A stretch of 64,000 nucleotides of DNA, taken from contig NZ_AP028461.1 in assembly GCF_033097365.1 (NCBI RefSeq), forward strand, positions 1,054,001 to 1,118,000. The letters are read 5' to 3'. The stretch comes from Actinoplanes sichuanensis (GTDB lineage: Bacteria; Actinomycetota; Actinomycetes; Mycobacteriales; Micromonosporaceae). This document shows positions 16,209 to 25,700 of this stretch, piece after piece; position 1 is the stretch's first letter; every line of letters begins with the position of its first letter. The position numbers were made by a program, and so were the translations under genes. The notes beneath the pieces are model-generated. The model was not told the DNA's origin. It saw nothing but the letters and a program-made list of their open reading frames with translations, and searched no databases.

Positions 16209-19188
16209 CGATGGCCTCCGGTGCGAGCGCGAACAGGTCTCGGATCTCCCCCGCGGAGAGGGCGCTGAGCCAGCCCTCACCGGAGCCGACGACCCGCTCG
16301 GCGAGGACGCCCTTGTCGGTGAGCACACGGTCGATGCGCTCCTCGAGGGTGCCGAGGCAGACCAGGGTGTGAATGTGCACGTCTCGGCGCTGCCCGATGC
16401 GGAAGGCGCGGTCGGACGCCTGACTCTCGGTGGCCGGGTTCCACCAGCGGTCGATGTGCACCACATGGTTGGCGGCGGTCAGGTTGATCCCGGTGCCCCC
16501 GGCTTTCAGCGACAGCACGAACACCCCTGGCCGCTCCGCCTTCTGGAAGTCGGCGACCATGCGGTCCCGGGCGCCGCGCGGTGTGCCGCCGTGCAGGAAC
16601 GAGACCGGCACCCCGAACCGGGCGGTCAGATGCGGCGTGAGCATCCCGCCGAACCGGGCGAACTGCGTGAAGCACAACACGCTCTCCCCGGCGCCGAGCG
16701 CATGATCGACGATCTCCTCCAGGCGGTCGATCTTGCCGGATCGACCGGGCAGTGGTGAAGCGTCCTTGAGCAGCAGCGCCGGATGCACGCAGGCCTGTTT
16801 GAGTTTGGTCATGGCCGCCAGCACCAGGCCCTTGCGCCATTTCTCGCCCGGTTCGGCGAGGCGTTCGAGCAGGTCGTCGAGGACCGCCCGGTAGAGGCTG
16901 ACCTGCTCCAGCGTCATCCCGCACAGGTGTCGGACGTGCCGTTTCGTGGGCAGCTCACCGGCGATGCCGTGGTCGGCCTTGGTCCGTCGCAGCAGGAACG
17001 GCCGGGTCGCCTGGCGCAACCGGGCCGCCGCGTCCTCCTCGGCGTATCGCTCGATGGGCACCGCGAACCGCGCCCGGAACGTGTGCGCCGACGCCAGGAT
17101 CCCCGGATTGACGAAATCGAGGATCGACCACAGCTCGGCCAATCTGTTCTCCACGGGGGTGCCGGTCAGCGCGATCCGGTTACGCGCTGGGAACCGCCGG
17201 ACCGCCCGCGCGGCGGCGCCACCACTGTTCTTGATGTGCTGCGCCTCGTCGAGCACCACCCGATCCCACGAGATCGCGGCCAGCGCGTCGGCGTCACGCA
17301 CCGCTGTCGCATAGGTGGTGAGCACCACGTCGGCCCCGGCGGCGAGAACCGCCGGATCCTCCCGGTCGGCGCCGTGCAGCACCCGCACCCGCAGGGACGG
17401 CGCGAACCGCCCCGCCTCGCGCTGCCAGTTGCCCAGCACCGAGAGCGGGCAGACCAGCAGCGCCGGCCCCGCCCGGTGGTGCAGCAGCAGCGCGAGAAGC
17501 TGCACGGTCTTGCCCAGGCCCATGTCGTCGGCCAGACACGCACCGAGCCCCAGCGAGTCGAGGAAGGCCAACCAGGAGAAACCCCTCATCTGGTACGGCC
17601 GGAGCACCCCCTCGAACCCGGCCGGAGGCGGCAGCAACTCCAGCCGCTGGTCGAGCCGCCCACTGAGCAGGTCGGCCAGCCAGCCCTCGCCCCGGGCATC
17701 GGTCACCGGGAGTGGCAGCTCCTCAGGCGGCAGCAGCCGCACCATGCGCAACGCGTCGCCGGCGGTCATCCGCCCACCACCACGCCGCAGGAACGCCAGC
17801 CCGGCGGCGAGCCGCTCCGGATCGAGGAACACCCACCGCCCACGCAGCCGCACCAGTGGCACCTTGGCCCGGGCCAGGTCGGTCAGATCGTCCTCGGTGA
17901 GGGTGCGCCCGCCGAGCGCCAGCGCCCACTGGTAGTCGACGAGCTCACGCAGCCCGACCGCCCGGTCGCGGAGCACGTGTGACACCGGGTCACGCCCGCG
18001 GACCTCGAGCGACAGCCCCAGGCTGGGCCGTCGTCGCCACCAGGCGGGCAGCAGCACGCCGTAGCCGCCCTCCTCCAGCAGCGCGGCGTGACTGAGGAAC
18101 CGGTGTGCGCCCTCGGTGTCGAGCAGCATCTGCCCCGGATGGGCACCGTGCAGAGCGTCGGCCAGGTCGGGATAGAGCCGCGCGGCCCGGCCCAGCCCGG
18201 CGAGCAGCCGCTCCTGGGGATGCGAGGTCCAGCGGCGCAGTGGCGCCGACCGGTCGCGCCACACGTCGGCCGCCGGAACCAGCACGCTCGGCTCGTCGAC
18301 CGCCTGCAGCAGGAACTCCAGCCGCCACGTGTCCTCCGGCAGGGGCACCTCGGCGGGCATCACCGGCTCGTGCTCGCGTGGATCGCTGAGCCGGAAGCAC
18401 ACCCGCACCTCGGCGCCACTGGCCGCCTGCTCGAACCAGGCCCCGAGCCGCCCGGCCAGGGTGTCGGCGAGCGCCGGCGCGGCGTCGAACTCCGGGTCGC
18501 CGGTCAGCGCGGCCAGCCACCCGTAGTCGGCGAGTGTCACCCGGGCCTCGGCCAGCCGGGTCCGCACCAGCCCGTCGACGAGCCGGCCGAGAGCGGCCGT
18601 CATCACCTCGTCGGCGCCCGGCTCCACACCGGCGGCGGGCTGCTCGGCCCGGCAGGCCGCCGGCATCCGGTCGCGCATTGCCGCGAACCGGACCGCGTCA
18701 CTGCCGGTCACCACCGGTCGCCACAGCGCCACCGGCCGTGGACCGTCGATCAGCACGCCGGGCAGCACTCGCCCGCGCCGGACCAGCCCGGCCGCGAACC
18801 CGCACAACTCGACCAGCCACCCGGCCGACGGCGCGGCCCGCCCCTCGAACTCGGCGATCACGTCGACATCGACGAACGGCACGCTCACCGCCGGAACCCG
18901 CCAGGCCCGGGCCCGTGGTGTGCCCCGCCGCTCCGGCAGCCCCAGACAGGGGGACGGCAGCGGCCCGGCCCCGGTCGACGGCAGCACCAGTGTCGCCTCG
19001 CCCCGAGCCTCCCCGGCGGGCAGCTCGCCGGCTCTCACCGCGAACGGATGTGGCGGCGCGGCGCCGCGCCCGGCGGGAGCCCCGGCGACCACCCCGTCCT
19101 CCGCCCAGAGGCTCAGCCCACCATCGCGCCCGACCAGCCCGTGCAGCACCCGCAGACCCGCCGCACCGGCCCGGACGATCGCGGTCAT
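16201..19188 (-). CDS. SNF2-family DEAD/DEAH-like helicase
   Basis: About 995 residues. The N-terminal half is a bacterial SNF2-associated region; the C-terminal half is the motor. Motif I is ADDMGLGKTVQ (near 549), motif II LDEAQHIKN (near 646), motif III LTGTPVENRLAELWSILDF, and motifs V-VI are GTGINLTAANHVVHIDRWWNP and QASDRAFRIGQ. All residues needed for ATP hydrolysis and DNA translocation are present. It should be a cytosolic dsDNA translocase remodelling DNA-protein complexes. The ATG at 19188 has only a weak GGGG-type ribosome site. The stop codon is overlapped by the start of the SWIM gene. Confidence 0.93.
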   Translation of the reverse strand: MTAIVRAGAAGLRVLHGLVGRDGGLSLWAEDGVVAGAPAGRGAAPPHPFAVRAGELPAGEARGEATLVLPSTGAGPLPSPCLGLPERRGTPRARAWRVPAVSVPFVDVDVIAEFEGRAAPSAGWLVELCGFAAGLVRRGRVLPGVLIDGPRPVALWRPVVTGSDAVRFAAMRDRMPAACRAEQPAAGVEPGADEVMTAALGRLVDGLVRTRLAEARVTLADYGWLAALTGDPEFDAAPALADTLAGRLGAWFEQAASGAEVRVCFRLSDPREHEPVMPAEVPLPEDTWRLEFLLQAVDEPSVLVPAADVWRDRSAPLRRWTSHPQERLLAGLGRAARLYPDLADALHGAHPGQMLLDTEGAHRFLSHAALLEEGGYGVLLPAWWRRRPSLGLSLEVRGRDPVSHVLRDRAVGLRELVDYQWALALGGRTLTEDDLTDLARAKVPLVRLRGRWVFLDPERLAAGLAFLRRGGGRMTAGDALRMVRLLPPEELPLPVTDARGEGWLADLLSGRLDQRLELLPPPAGFEGVLRPYQMRGFSWLAFLDSLGLGACLADDMGLGKTVQLLALLLHHRAGPALLVCPLSVLGNWQREAGRFAPSLRVRVLHGADREDPAVLAAGADVVLTTYATAVRDADALAAISWDRVVLDEAQHIKNSGGAAARAVRRFPARNRIALTGTPVENRLAELWSILDFVNPGILASAHTFRARFAVPIERYAEEDAAARLRQATRPFLLRRTKADHGIAGELPTKRHVRHLCGMTLEQVSLYRAVLDDLLERLAEPGEKWRKGLVLAAMTKLKQACVHPALLLKDASPLPGRSGKIDRLEEIVDHALGAGESVLCFTQFARFGGMLTPHLTARFGVPVSFLHGGTPRGARDRMVADFQKAERPGVFVLSLKAGGTGINLTAANHVVHIDRWWNPATESQASDRAFRIGQRRDVHIHTLVCLGTLEERIDRVLTDKGVLAERVVGSGEGWLSALSAGEIRDLFALAPEAIVD

Positions 19189-19304
19189 GCCGGCCCCGGA
19201 AGCCGCTGCGCAACGCGGTTGCTGAACATGCCGCCGACTCTAGGCCGACCCCCCGACACTTTCGGTCCGCCGCGACCCCACCAGCCCGGGAAACGTAACC
19301 ACCG

Positions 19305-19748
19305 TCACCCCGCACTCCAGACGATCTCGGGCGGCTTGACCCGGGCGCACCGCGGCCCGCCGTCCGGACCGGTCAGCCCGAGCCGCCCGACCAGCACACA
19401 CTCACCGGCGGCCGCGGCTCGGAGCAGGTCCCCCGGGATGTCCCCGAACATCAGTTTCGCCCGCCGGAACATCGCGAACCCGCCGGTGTCGGTGGCGCCC
19501 CAGCTCAGATAGAGGAACCGCGCCCCGGGCCGCCCATGCACCCAGGGCCCGCCGACATCGACGAACCCGTCCACGTCACGGCTGTCCACGTCGATCTCCC
19601 AGACGGCGTGGTCCTCGAAGACCGCCACCCGGTCGACGACCTCCGTGCGCCGCTGCACACCCACCTGCACTCCGCCGAGCCGCAACGCCTCAGCTTGCGG
19701 CGCCCCGGCCCGGCCCGGCAGCTCACGCCCTTCGATCCGGATCCGCAT
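19305..19748 (-). CDS. DUF5990-like protein
   Basis: About 147 residues with the pattern MRIRIEGRELPG at the N-terminus, then VQVGVQRRTEVVDRV, DVGGPWVHGRPGARFLYLSWG and FRRAKLMFGDIP. From memory this matches the actinobacterial family DUF5990, whose function is not known. No signal peptide or membrane helix is present. It lies about 115 bp upstream of the SNF2 helicase start on the same strand, so read-through is possible, but no functional link is evident. Confidence 0.65.
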   Translation of the reverse strand: MRIRIEGRELPGRAGAPQAEALRLGGVQVGVQRRTEVVDRVAVFEDHAVWEIDVDSRDVDGFVDVGGPWVHGRPGARFLYLSWGATDTGGFAMFRRAKLMFGDIPGDLLRAAAAGECVLVGRLGLTGPDGGPRCARVKPPEIVWSAG

Positions 19749-20239
19749 CCCCCGACTCTAAACACCACAAACCCGCTCCGACGGTACGGCCCACAAGCGC
19801 CCGTTCCGACCCGGCTGATCCGCCGCCGAACAACCGACGCCGAGCGTCTGCCCGGTTTGCGGCGGGCCGGTGGGCTTCCTGTTCGGTGATGCGGGCGGTC
19901 GTGCGACGGATGAGGCATGGGTAACGGGGTGTGCTCGGGGTCATCCGGTGGGTGAGAACGGGCCACAGTGAATGCCGGTTCTAGTGTTTAAAGTAATTTT
20001 TTGCACATTGTGAAGAGGTGTCCCGCGAGGCGTGGCCGGGGGTGGCCAGCCGGGCGGCCGAGTTGACGAAAGGCCTGGTCAGGTGCCTTTCGTGAGTAAA
20101 CCCGGAAGTGGCAAACCTGTCTTTACGGACCCAGGTCGGGTCGTCCGAACGGTCAGCATTCCGGCAAACCTCGGGCTGCCCTTTGGGGGGCGTGATGAGG
20201 TTGGCAAGTCATGGCGATTTGTCCTGAAAAGGTGTGACA
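19749..20239 (+). promoter_or_regulatory. Long intergenic region and probable 5' leader of the Gly/His-rich gene
   Basis: About 490 bp without a credible gene. An AT-rich segment near 19984-20012 (TTTAAAGTAATTTTTTG) is the likely promoter zone. It leaves a leader of some 220 nt, containing the hairpin CGAAAGGC (20067-20074) with GCCTTTCG (20085-20092). I compared it from memory with GEMM cyclic-di-GMP, ydaO and cobalamin riboswitch signatures and did not find a match. Confidence 0.35.
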
Positions 20240-21067
20240 ATGAAAAACCCGAAGCGAATGCTCGCGGTTGCCGGCATGAGCCTGGTAGTTGCCGGAGCGC
20301 TGGGCATAGCATCTCCCGCACCAGCGGCCGAGCCTGCACCGCAGGCTGCGGAAAAGGCCGCGCCCTCGTCGCTGCTGGCGGCCGACGGCTGGGACGATGA
20401 CGACTACGTGGTCGGCATGTACAGCAGCCTCTCCCTGTGCCAGAAGGCCGGTGCCTACGGCATCACGCAAGGCGCGTGGGACGCCTTCGACTATCGACTC
20501 GCGTCCATTCCCGGCCGCGGCGACGTCTACATCCTCTCGGTTCCGGAGGACAACTGGCGCTGGACCGCCTGGGGCGGCGGCTGGCCCGACAACTGGCTGT
20601 ACCGGCCCACGTACGTGCTGAACTCGTACAGCATCGGCGGCGGGTACCGGCATCCGTTCTGGCGGTGGCCGGGCGTGCGGTTCGGACCCTGGGGCCACGG
20701 TCACGGCGGCGGCTTCGGCGGCGGCTGGGGCGGTGGCCACGGCGGCGGTCACGGCGGCGGTCACGGCGGCGGTCACGGTGGCGGTCACGGTGGCGGGTTC
20801 GGCGGTGGCCACGGTGGTGGCTTCGGCGGCGGTCACGGTGGCGGGTTCGGCGGCGGTCACGGTGGCGGGTTCGGCGGCGGTCACGGTGGTGGCTTCGGCG
20901 GCGGTCACGGTGGCGGTCACGGCGGCGGCCGTGGTGGTGGCTTCGGCGGTGGCCACGGTGGTGGCTTCGGCGGCGGCGACGGCGGTGGCCGTGGTGGCGG
21001 CTTTGGCGGTGGCATCGGCTTCGGCGGTGGCATCGGCTTCGGCGGCGGCCGTGGCGGCGCCGCGTAA
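20240..21067 (+). CDS. Secreted glycine/histidine-repeat protein
   Basis: About 275 residues. A classic signal peptide (MKNPKRMLAVAGMSLVVAGALGIASPAPA) precedes a unique domain (about 35-150) rich in Trp, Tyr and Asp, including DDDDY, a single Cys, and a WRWTAWGGGWPDNW segment. The remainder, to the C-terminus, is a strict four-residue periodic array in which GGG is followed by His, Phe, Trp, Arg, Asp or Ile. Such arrays can bind Ni, Zn or Cu, or form extracellular glycine-rich structures; which is true here cannot be told. The ATG at 20240 has AAAGGTG upstream; an in-frame GTG at 20234 is possible. Transcription ends at the strong terminator at 21099-21134. Confidence 0.8.
   Translation: MKNPKRMLAVAGMSLVVAGALGIASPAPAAEPAPQAAEKAAPSSLLAADGWDDDDYVVGMYSSLSLCQKAGAYGITQGAWDAFDYRLASIPGRGDVYILSVPEDNWRWTAWGGGWPDNWLYRPTYVLNSYSIGGGYRHPFWRWPGVRFGPWGHGHGGGFGGGWGGGHGGGHGGGHGGGHGGGHGGGFGGGHGGGFGGGHGGGFGGGHGGGFGGGHGGGFGGGHGGGHGGGRGGGFGGGHGGGFGGGDGGGRGGGFGGGIGFGGGIGFGGGRGGAA
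20700..21056 (+). repeat. 12-bp repeat array coding for GGGH/GGGF units
   Basis: Roughly thirty variants of a 12-bp unit (GGCGGTCACGGT and relatives) lie in tandem, encoding Gly-Gly-Gly-X where X is mostly His or Phe. Long runs of nearly identical units make slippage likely. Confidence 0.9.
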
Positions 21068-21098
21068 CGTTGCCCCGGCAGCGAATGTCCCTACATGA

Positions 21099-21134
21099 CG
21101 AAGCGGGCCACACCTCAGGGTGTGGCCCGCTTCG
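21099..21134 (+). terminator. Strong bidirectional hairpin terminator
   Basis: A perfect 16-bp stem CGAAGCGGGCCACACC (21099-21114) with its reverse complement (21119-21134) closes a 4-nt TCAG loop. It sits between the convergent Gly/His-rich gene (ends 21067) and SDR gene (ends 21141) and can serve both. No long T-tract follows. Confidence 0.85.
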
Positions 21135-21140
21135 CTTCGG

Positions 21141-22565
21141 TCACCAGGCGACCGGGGCGTAGTCCTTCAGGAAGCAGCCGTACACGTCCTCGCCCTGCTC
21201 GCCGCGGATGATCGGGTCATACACCCGGGCCGCGCCGTCGACCAGGTCCAGTGGGGCGTGGAAGCCCTCCTCGTGCAGGCGCATCTTCGTCGGGTGCGGA
21301 CGCTCGTCGGTGATCCAGCCGGTGTCGACGCTGGTCATCAGGATGCCGTCGGCGAACATGTCCTCGGCGCTGGTGCGGGTCAGCATGTTCAGCGCCGCCT
21401 TCGCCATGTTCGTGTGCGGGTGGCCGGCGCCCTTGTAGCCGCGGGCGAAGATGCCCTCCATGGCCGACACGTTCACCACGTAACGCCGCGCGAACTTCGA
21501 CGCCGTCATCGCCGGGCGCAGACGGCTGACCAGGATGAACGGGGCCGTCACGTTGCAGAGCTGCACCTCCAGCAGCTCCAGCGGCGCGACCTCGTGCACC
21601 CGGTCGCTCCAACTGTTCGTCGACGTCGTGTCCGGGACCAGGCCGCCCGCGTCGATGGCCACCGAACGGGCGGTCAACGCCATCTCGGTGACCTCCTTCG
21701 CGGACAGCGTGGGCGGGGACGCCGCGGTCAGTGCCGCCGCCGGCGAGGAGCCGATCGAGGCGGCACCGCCGAAGAACTCCAGCTCCGGGAGCGGTCCGTC
21801 GGGCAGCGGAGCCGACTCGGCGGACACCAGCTCGGAATAGGCGCCGGGCGTACGTCGTACCGTCTGGGCCGCGTTGTTGATCAGAATGTCCAGCGGACCG
21901 CGGGCCGCGACCGACTCGGCCAGGCCGACGACCTGCGCCGGGTCTCGCAGATCGGTGCCGACCACCCGCAACCGGTGCAGCCAGTCGGCGCTGTCCGGCA
22001 TCGCCGTGAAGCGGCGGACCGCGTCGTGCGGGAACCGCGTCGTGATCGTCAGGTCCGCGCCGTCGCGCAGCAGCCGCAGCGCGATGTACATGCCGATCTT
22101 GGCGCGACCGCCGGTGAGCAGCGCCGTCCGGCCGGTCAGGTCGGTCCGGGCGTCCCGCCGCGAGTGGTTGAGCTCCGCGCACGACGGGCAGAGCTGGTGG
22201 TAGAACGCGTCCACCACGGTGAACCGCTGCTTGCACACGTAGCAGCCACGTGCCTGCTTCAGCACACCCGCCGTCGCCCCGCGGACCGTGCTGCGCAGCG
22301 GAATCCCGGCCGTCTCGTCGTCGATCCGGCCCGGTGCGCCGGTCGCGGTCGACTCGGTCACCGCGCGGTCGCTCGCCACGACGGCCTGACGGCGCTCCTT
22401 GCGGCGCTGCACCTTCACCGTCTTGAACAGGCCGGCGGTCGCCCGCCGCACCCGCACCGCGTCCGGGTGCTCGGTCGGCAGCTGCTCCACCTCGGCCAGG
22501 ACCGCCAGGCAGACCGCCAGACGGTCCGGATCCACACTTACGGCGTCCGGGTCGATGCCGGTCAT
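21141..22565 (-). CDS. SDR-family oxidoreductase with N-terminal zinc ribbon
   Basis: About 474 residues. An N-terminal helical region is followed by a zinc-ribbon-like CxxC...CxxC (CYVCKQRFTVVDAFYHQLCPSC, near 115-137). The Rossmann domain then starts with TALLTGGRAKIGMYIALRLL (cofactor loop), continues with DILINNAAQTVRR, and reaches the active-site region NVSAMEGIF...HTNMAKAALNML. The serine and lysine of the SDR triad are present, but the usual Tyr of YxxxK is Thr (TNMAK), so catalysis may differ. An inserted Ser/Ala-rich stretch of about 70 residues precedes the catalytic part. ATG at 22565 with AGGGGGA about 9 nt upstream. The role is unknown. Confidence 0.8.
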   Translation of the reverse strand: MTGIDPDAVSVDPDRLAVCLAVLAEVEQLPTEHPDAVRVRRATAGLFKTVKVQRRKERRQAVVASDRAVTESTATGAPGRIDDETAGIPLRSTVRGATAGVLKQARGCYVCKQRFTVVDAFYHQLCPSCAELNHSRRDARTDLTGRTALLTGGRAKIGMYIALRLLRDGADLTITTRFPHDAVRRFTAMPDSADWLHRLRVVGTDLRDPAQVVGLAESVAARGPLDILINNAAQTVRRTPGAYSELVSAESAPLPDGPLPELEFFGGAASIGSSPAAALTAASPPTLSAKEVTEMALTARSVAIDAGGLVPDTTSTNSWSDRVHEVAPLELLEVQLCNVTAPFILVSRLRPAMTASKFARRYVVNVSAMEGIFARGYKGAGHPHTNMAKAALNMLTRTSAEDMFADGILMTSVDTGWITDERPHPTKMRLHEEGFHAPLDLVDGAARVYDPIIRGEQGEDVYGCFLKDYAPVAW

Positions 22566-22667
22566 TTCGTACGTCCCCCTCTGTTCCCTGCCCGCACGCA
22601 CTGTACTTTCCGGCCGGGCCCGCGCCCCACCGGCCGTCCTATCGGCGCGATCCGGCTCACCTGAACA

Positions 22668-22717
22668 ACGAACCGGCCGCCCGATGATCCCGGAGGATCC
22701 TCGGACGGCCGGTTCGT
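22668..22717 (-). terminator. Terminator of the MMPL operon
   Basis: A perfect 12-bp stem ACGAACCGGCCG (22668-22679) pairs with CGGCCGGTTCGT (22706-22717), with a secondary inner stem around GATCC/GGATC. On the minus strand TTGTTCAG follows. The hairpin starts 7 bp after the stop codon of the MMPL gene. Confidence 0.75.
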
Positions 22718-22723
22718 CGAACG

Positions 22724-25700
22724 TCAGCGTGCCGCGTCCGGTCCGGGCTCCTCCGCGGTCGGTTCCGGGCCCGGCCGGGCCGGGCCCGGGTGGTCGGCCA
22801 GCGAGGCCGGGCGGCGGATCTGTCGATCGTACGGGTGCTCGCCCGACCCACCCGTCCAGGACGGGCCGCCGTTCGCCGGACGCCTACTCGAACGGCCCTG
22901 CTCAGGCATGTGGTCGGCGAGTGTCGCCGGGCGCACGGTGCCCCGGATCCGGTCGTCCAGGGTCTCCGGACGGCGGCCCCGGAGGTAGTCGGCCTCGGTG
23001 GGCTGCTGTTCGGGGGTGGGCCACGCGCCGGTGTCGGCGGCCACGTCGGGGCCGGCCGGCGTCTGCGGGCGGGGAGTGGGGGAGTTCAGCCACTCGTCCA
23101 GCGTCTGCGGGCGGCGGGCCGGAACCGATGGTTCCGCCGGCTGCTCGAAAGTCTCGTCCACCGCATCCTCGATCACGTCCGGGAGTGAGTTGTCGGGGGC
23201 CGGTTCGTCGGCGGTGGGCGCCTCCGGAACCGGTGCCGGCTCGGTCGGGATGATCTCGGTGTTCGCCGGTTCTGTGGAAGCTACCGGTTCGGACGGGATC
23301 TCGGAATCTTCGATGCCGGCGACGTCGAGTTCGGTGCTGCCGGTTTCGTCGGAGAGGCTGGAATCGACTGCCGAACGTGCGAGGACGGCCGGGTCACGCC
23401 AGGCGTCGATCTCCGTGGGCTCGGCTTCCAGCGGAGTGCTGAGCTGCTCCTTGTCCTCGGTCAGGTCGACGTCGGCCGAGGTGGTCGGCTCGTCGTCCTC
23501 GTCGGATCCGACTGTTTCGTCGGGTGTGTCCGACGTGGTGGCTTCCGGTTCGGCTGACGCATGGTCAGCGGCGTCCTGGAGGTCCGGAAGGGCGGGCTCC
23601 AGGTCCGGGACCGTGACCGGTACCTCGGCGGCGGGTTCGAAGGCGATTTCGGCCTGGTCGGGCTCGGTCGCTTCGGCCACGATCGGCTCGGGCTCGACCG
23701 GCTCGGGCGCGGTCGCCTCGGGTTCGATCGGCTCGGGCGCGGTCGCCTCGGGTTCGATCGGGTCGGGTTCGATCGGGTCGGGTTCGATCGGGTCGGGCTC
23801 GATCGCCTGGGGCTCGATCGGCGTGGGAGCGGGTGCCTCGATGATCGCGACGGCTTCTGGTTCCCGCGAGTCGGTCGTTTCCGGCTCGGGGGCGGGTCTG
23901 TCCGGGGTGGTCTGGCGGACGGGCAGGTCGGCCAGGCTGGCCGGGCGGGCGCGGTCGACGGCCGCAGCGGCCGGAATGTCGCCGAGGGTTTCCGGACGGG
24001 CGGAGCTGTTTCGGCTGTTCGTCCAGTCGTCGAGGGACTGCGGACGGTCCGCTGCGGCCGCGCTGATGGCGGCCTCGGAACGGTAGGGGTGGGGCTGCTC
24101 CGGGCGGGTGCGGGGAGTGGACAGCCAGTCGTCGAGGGTCTGCGGGCGGGAGGATCCGGGGCGGTCCGCCAGCGGGTGGGGGAGCGCTGCCTCGGGCCGG
24201 GTCGGGGTGGGTTCCGGAGTGCCGGGGAGTGCGGCGTAGCGATCCAACCAGGGGAACGCGTCCGGTTCCGGGGCGGTGAGGTTCGCCAACCGTGGGTCGG
24301 CACGCCAGGAGAACGGGTCGGCGATCGGCTCGGCCTGCGCCGGTGCGGTGGCGTCAGCGAGATTCGTGGACTCGGCGGACGCGGCCACGGTCTCGTAGGG
24401 GGATTCGGTGGACGCGGCCACGGGCTCGTAGGGGGATTCGGTGGAAGGTGCCTCGGGCTCGTAGCGGTAAGTCGTGGATGCGACGGCGGGTGAAACCGGT
24501 TTGTGGAGCTCGGCGGCCGGTTCGTAGGGGTGCGGGGCGAATTCGGCGGATGCCACGGAGGGCGTCGGGTCGACGAGGGCTTCCGAAGGGGTCGCCGGGG
24601 GTTCCTCGTCGTCGACGAAGGGGGCCAGGAAGTAGGCGACCTCTTCGTCCTCGGCGGCCGTGGACTTCTCCGAGCGGGTCCGGCCGGTGTCCGGGATCGC
24701 CGGTTCGGCTGGCTTGACCTGGGCGGATTCGACGTCGGCTGCTGCGGAGGCATCAGGCCCGGCCGCGAGCGGTCCGACCGGCAGCGGCCCGGAGCCGACC
24801 CCCGAGGTGTCGGCGAAGGGCGCGTCGGTCTGCGCGATATCGGCGAACGGCGCGTGGGTCTGCGCGATATCGGCGGAGGAGGCGTGGGTCTGCGGGATAT
24901 CGGTGAAGGAGACGTCAGGCTGCGCGATATCGGCGGAATAGGCGTCGATCTTTGGGTCGTAGGCGAAAGGCGGCTCGTCGGCGGGCGCGGCGCCGGGTGG
25001 GACGACGTGGGACGCGACGACGTGGGATGGGACATCGCGGGAGTCGACGTCGGTGGACGGAACGCCGGCCACGCCGATGAGGCTGTCGGCGCCGATCGAG
25101 GTCGAGTCGCCGGAGTCCGAGTCGGCGATCTCGACGGCGGCGTCCTCCGAAGCGGCGTCCTCCGAAGCGGCGGCCGTGTCGTGGGAAACCGACTCAGGGG
25201 AGGATTCGGCGTCGTCGGGTGCGGGGAGTTCCGGTTCGGGCTCCGGTTCGGGAGTCGCCGCGCGGACCGTCTCCTCGGTGAAAAGCCCGTTGTAGACGGT
25301 CTCCGAGAAGATCACCGGTTCTTCGGGGGCGGGGTCGCTGTCGGGCAGGCGGATGACCTGGGTGGCTGCGGTGTCGTCGGCCGGAAGGTGCAGAACCTGG
25401 GTAGCGGACGGGTCGAAGTCGTCAGGTGACTGGGATTCGGCGTAGGCCTCGATCAGGGACGGCTCGGTGTCCGGTTTGAGGACCTCGGCGCCGGCCGCCA
25501 GCGTCGCCTCGACCTCGGCCCACAGGTCGTCGGGCCCGGCCGAGTCCTCCTCGGGCTCGCCGACGGTGGAGTCGGTGGTGGAGTCGGTGCTGGAGTCGGT
25601 GGCGGAATCCGATGAATCACCGGAAAGAAGGTCGGAGGGCGAATCGCCGGAAAGAGGGTCGGACGGCGAATCCGAAGTGTCACCCGCAGAGGAGGAAGTG

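Noticed and set aside
19749..20239. Possible cyclic-di-GMP or cyclic-di-AMP riboswitch before the Gly/His-rich gene
   Set aside because: Short pieces such as GGCAAACC occur, but the conserved core arrangement of the GEMM or ydaO classes is missing.
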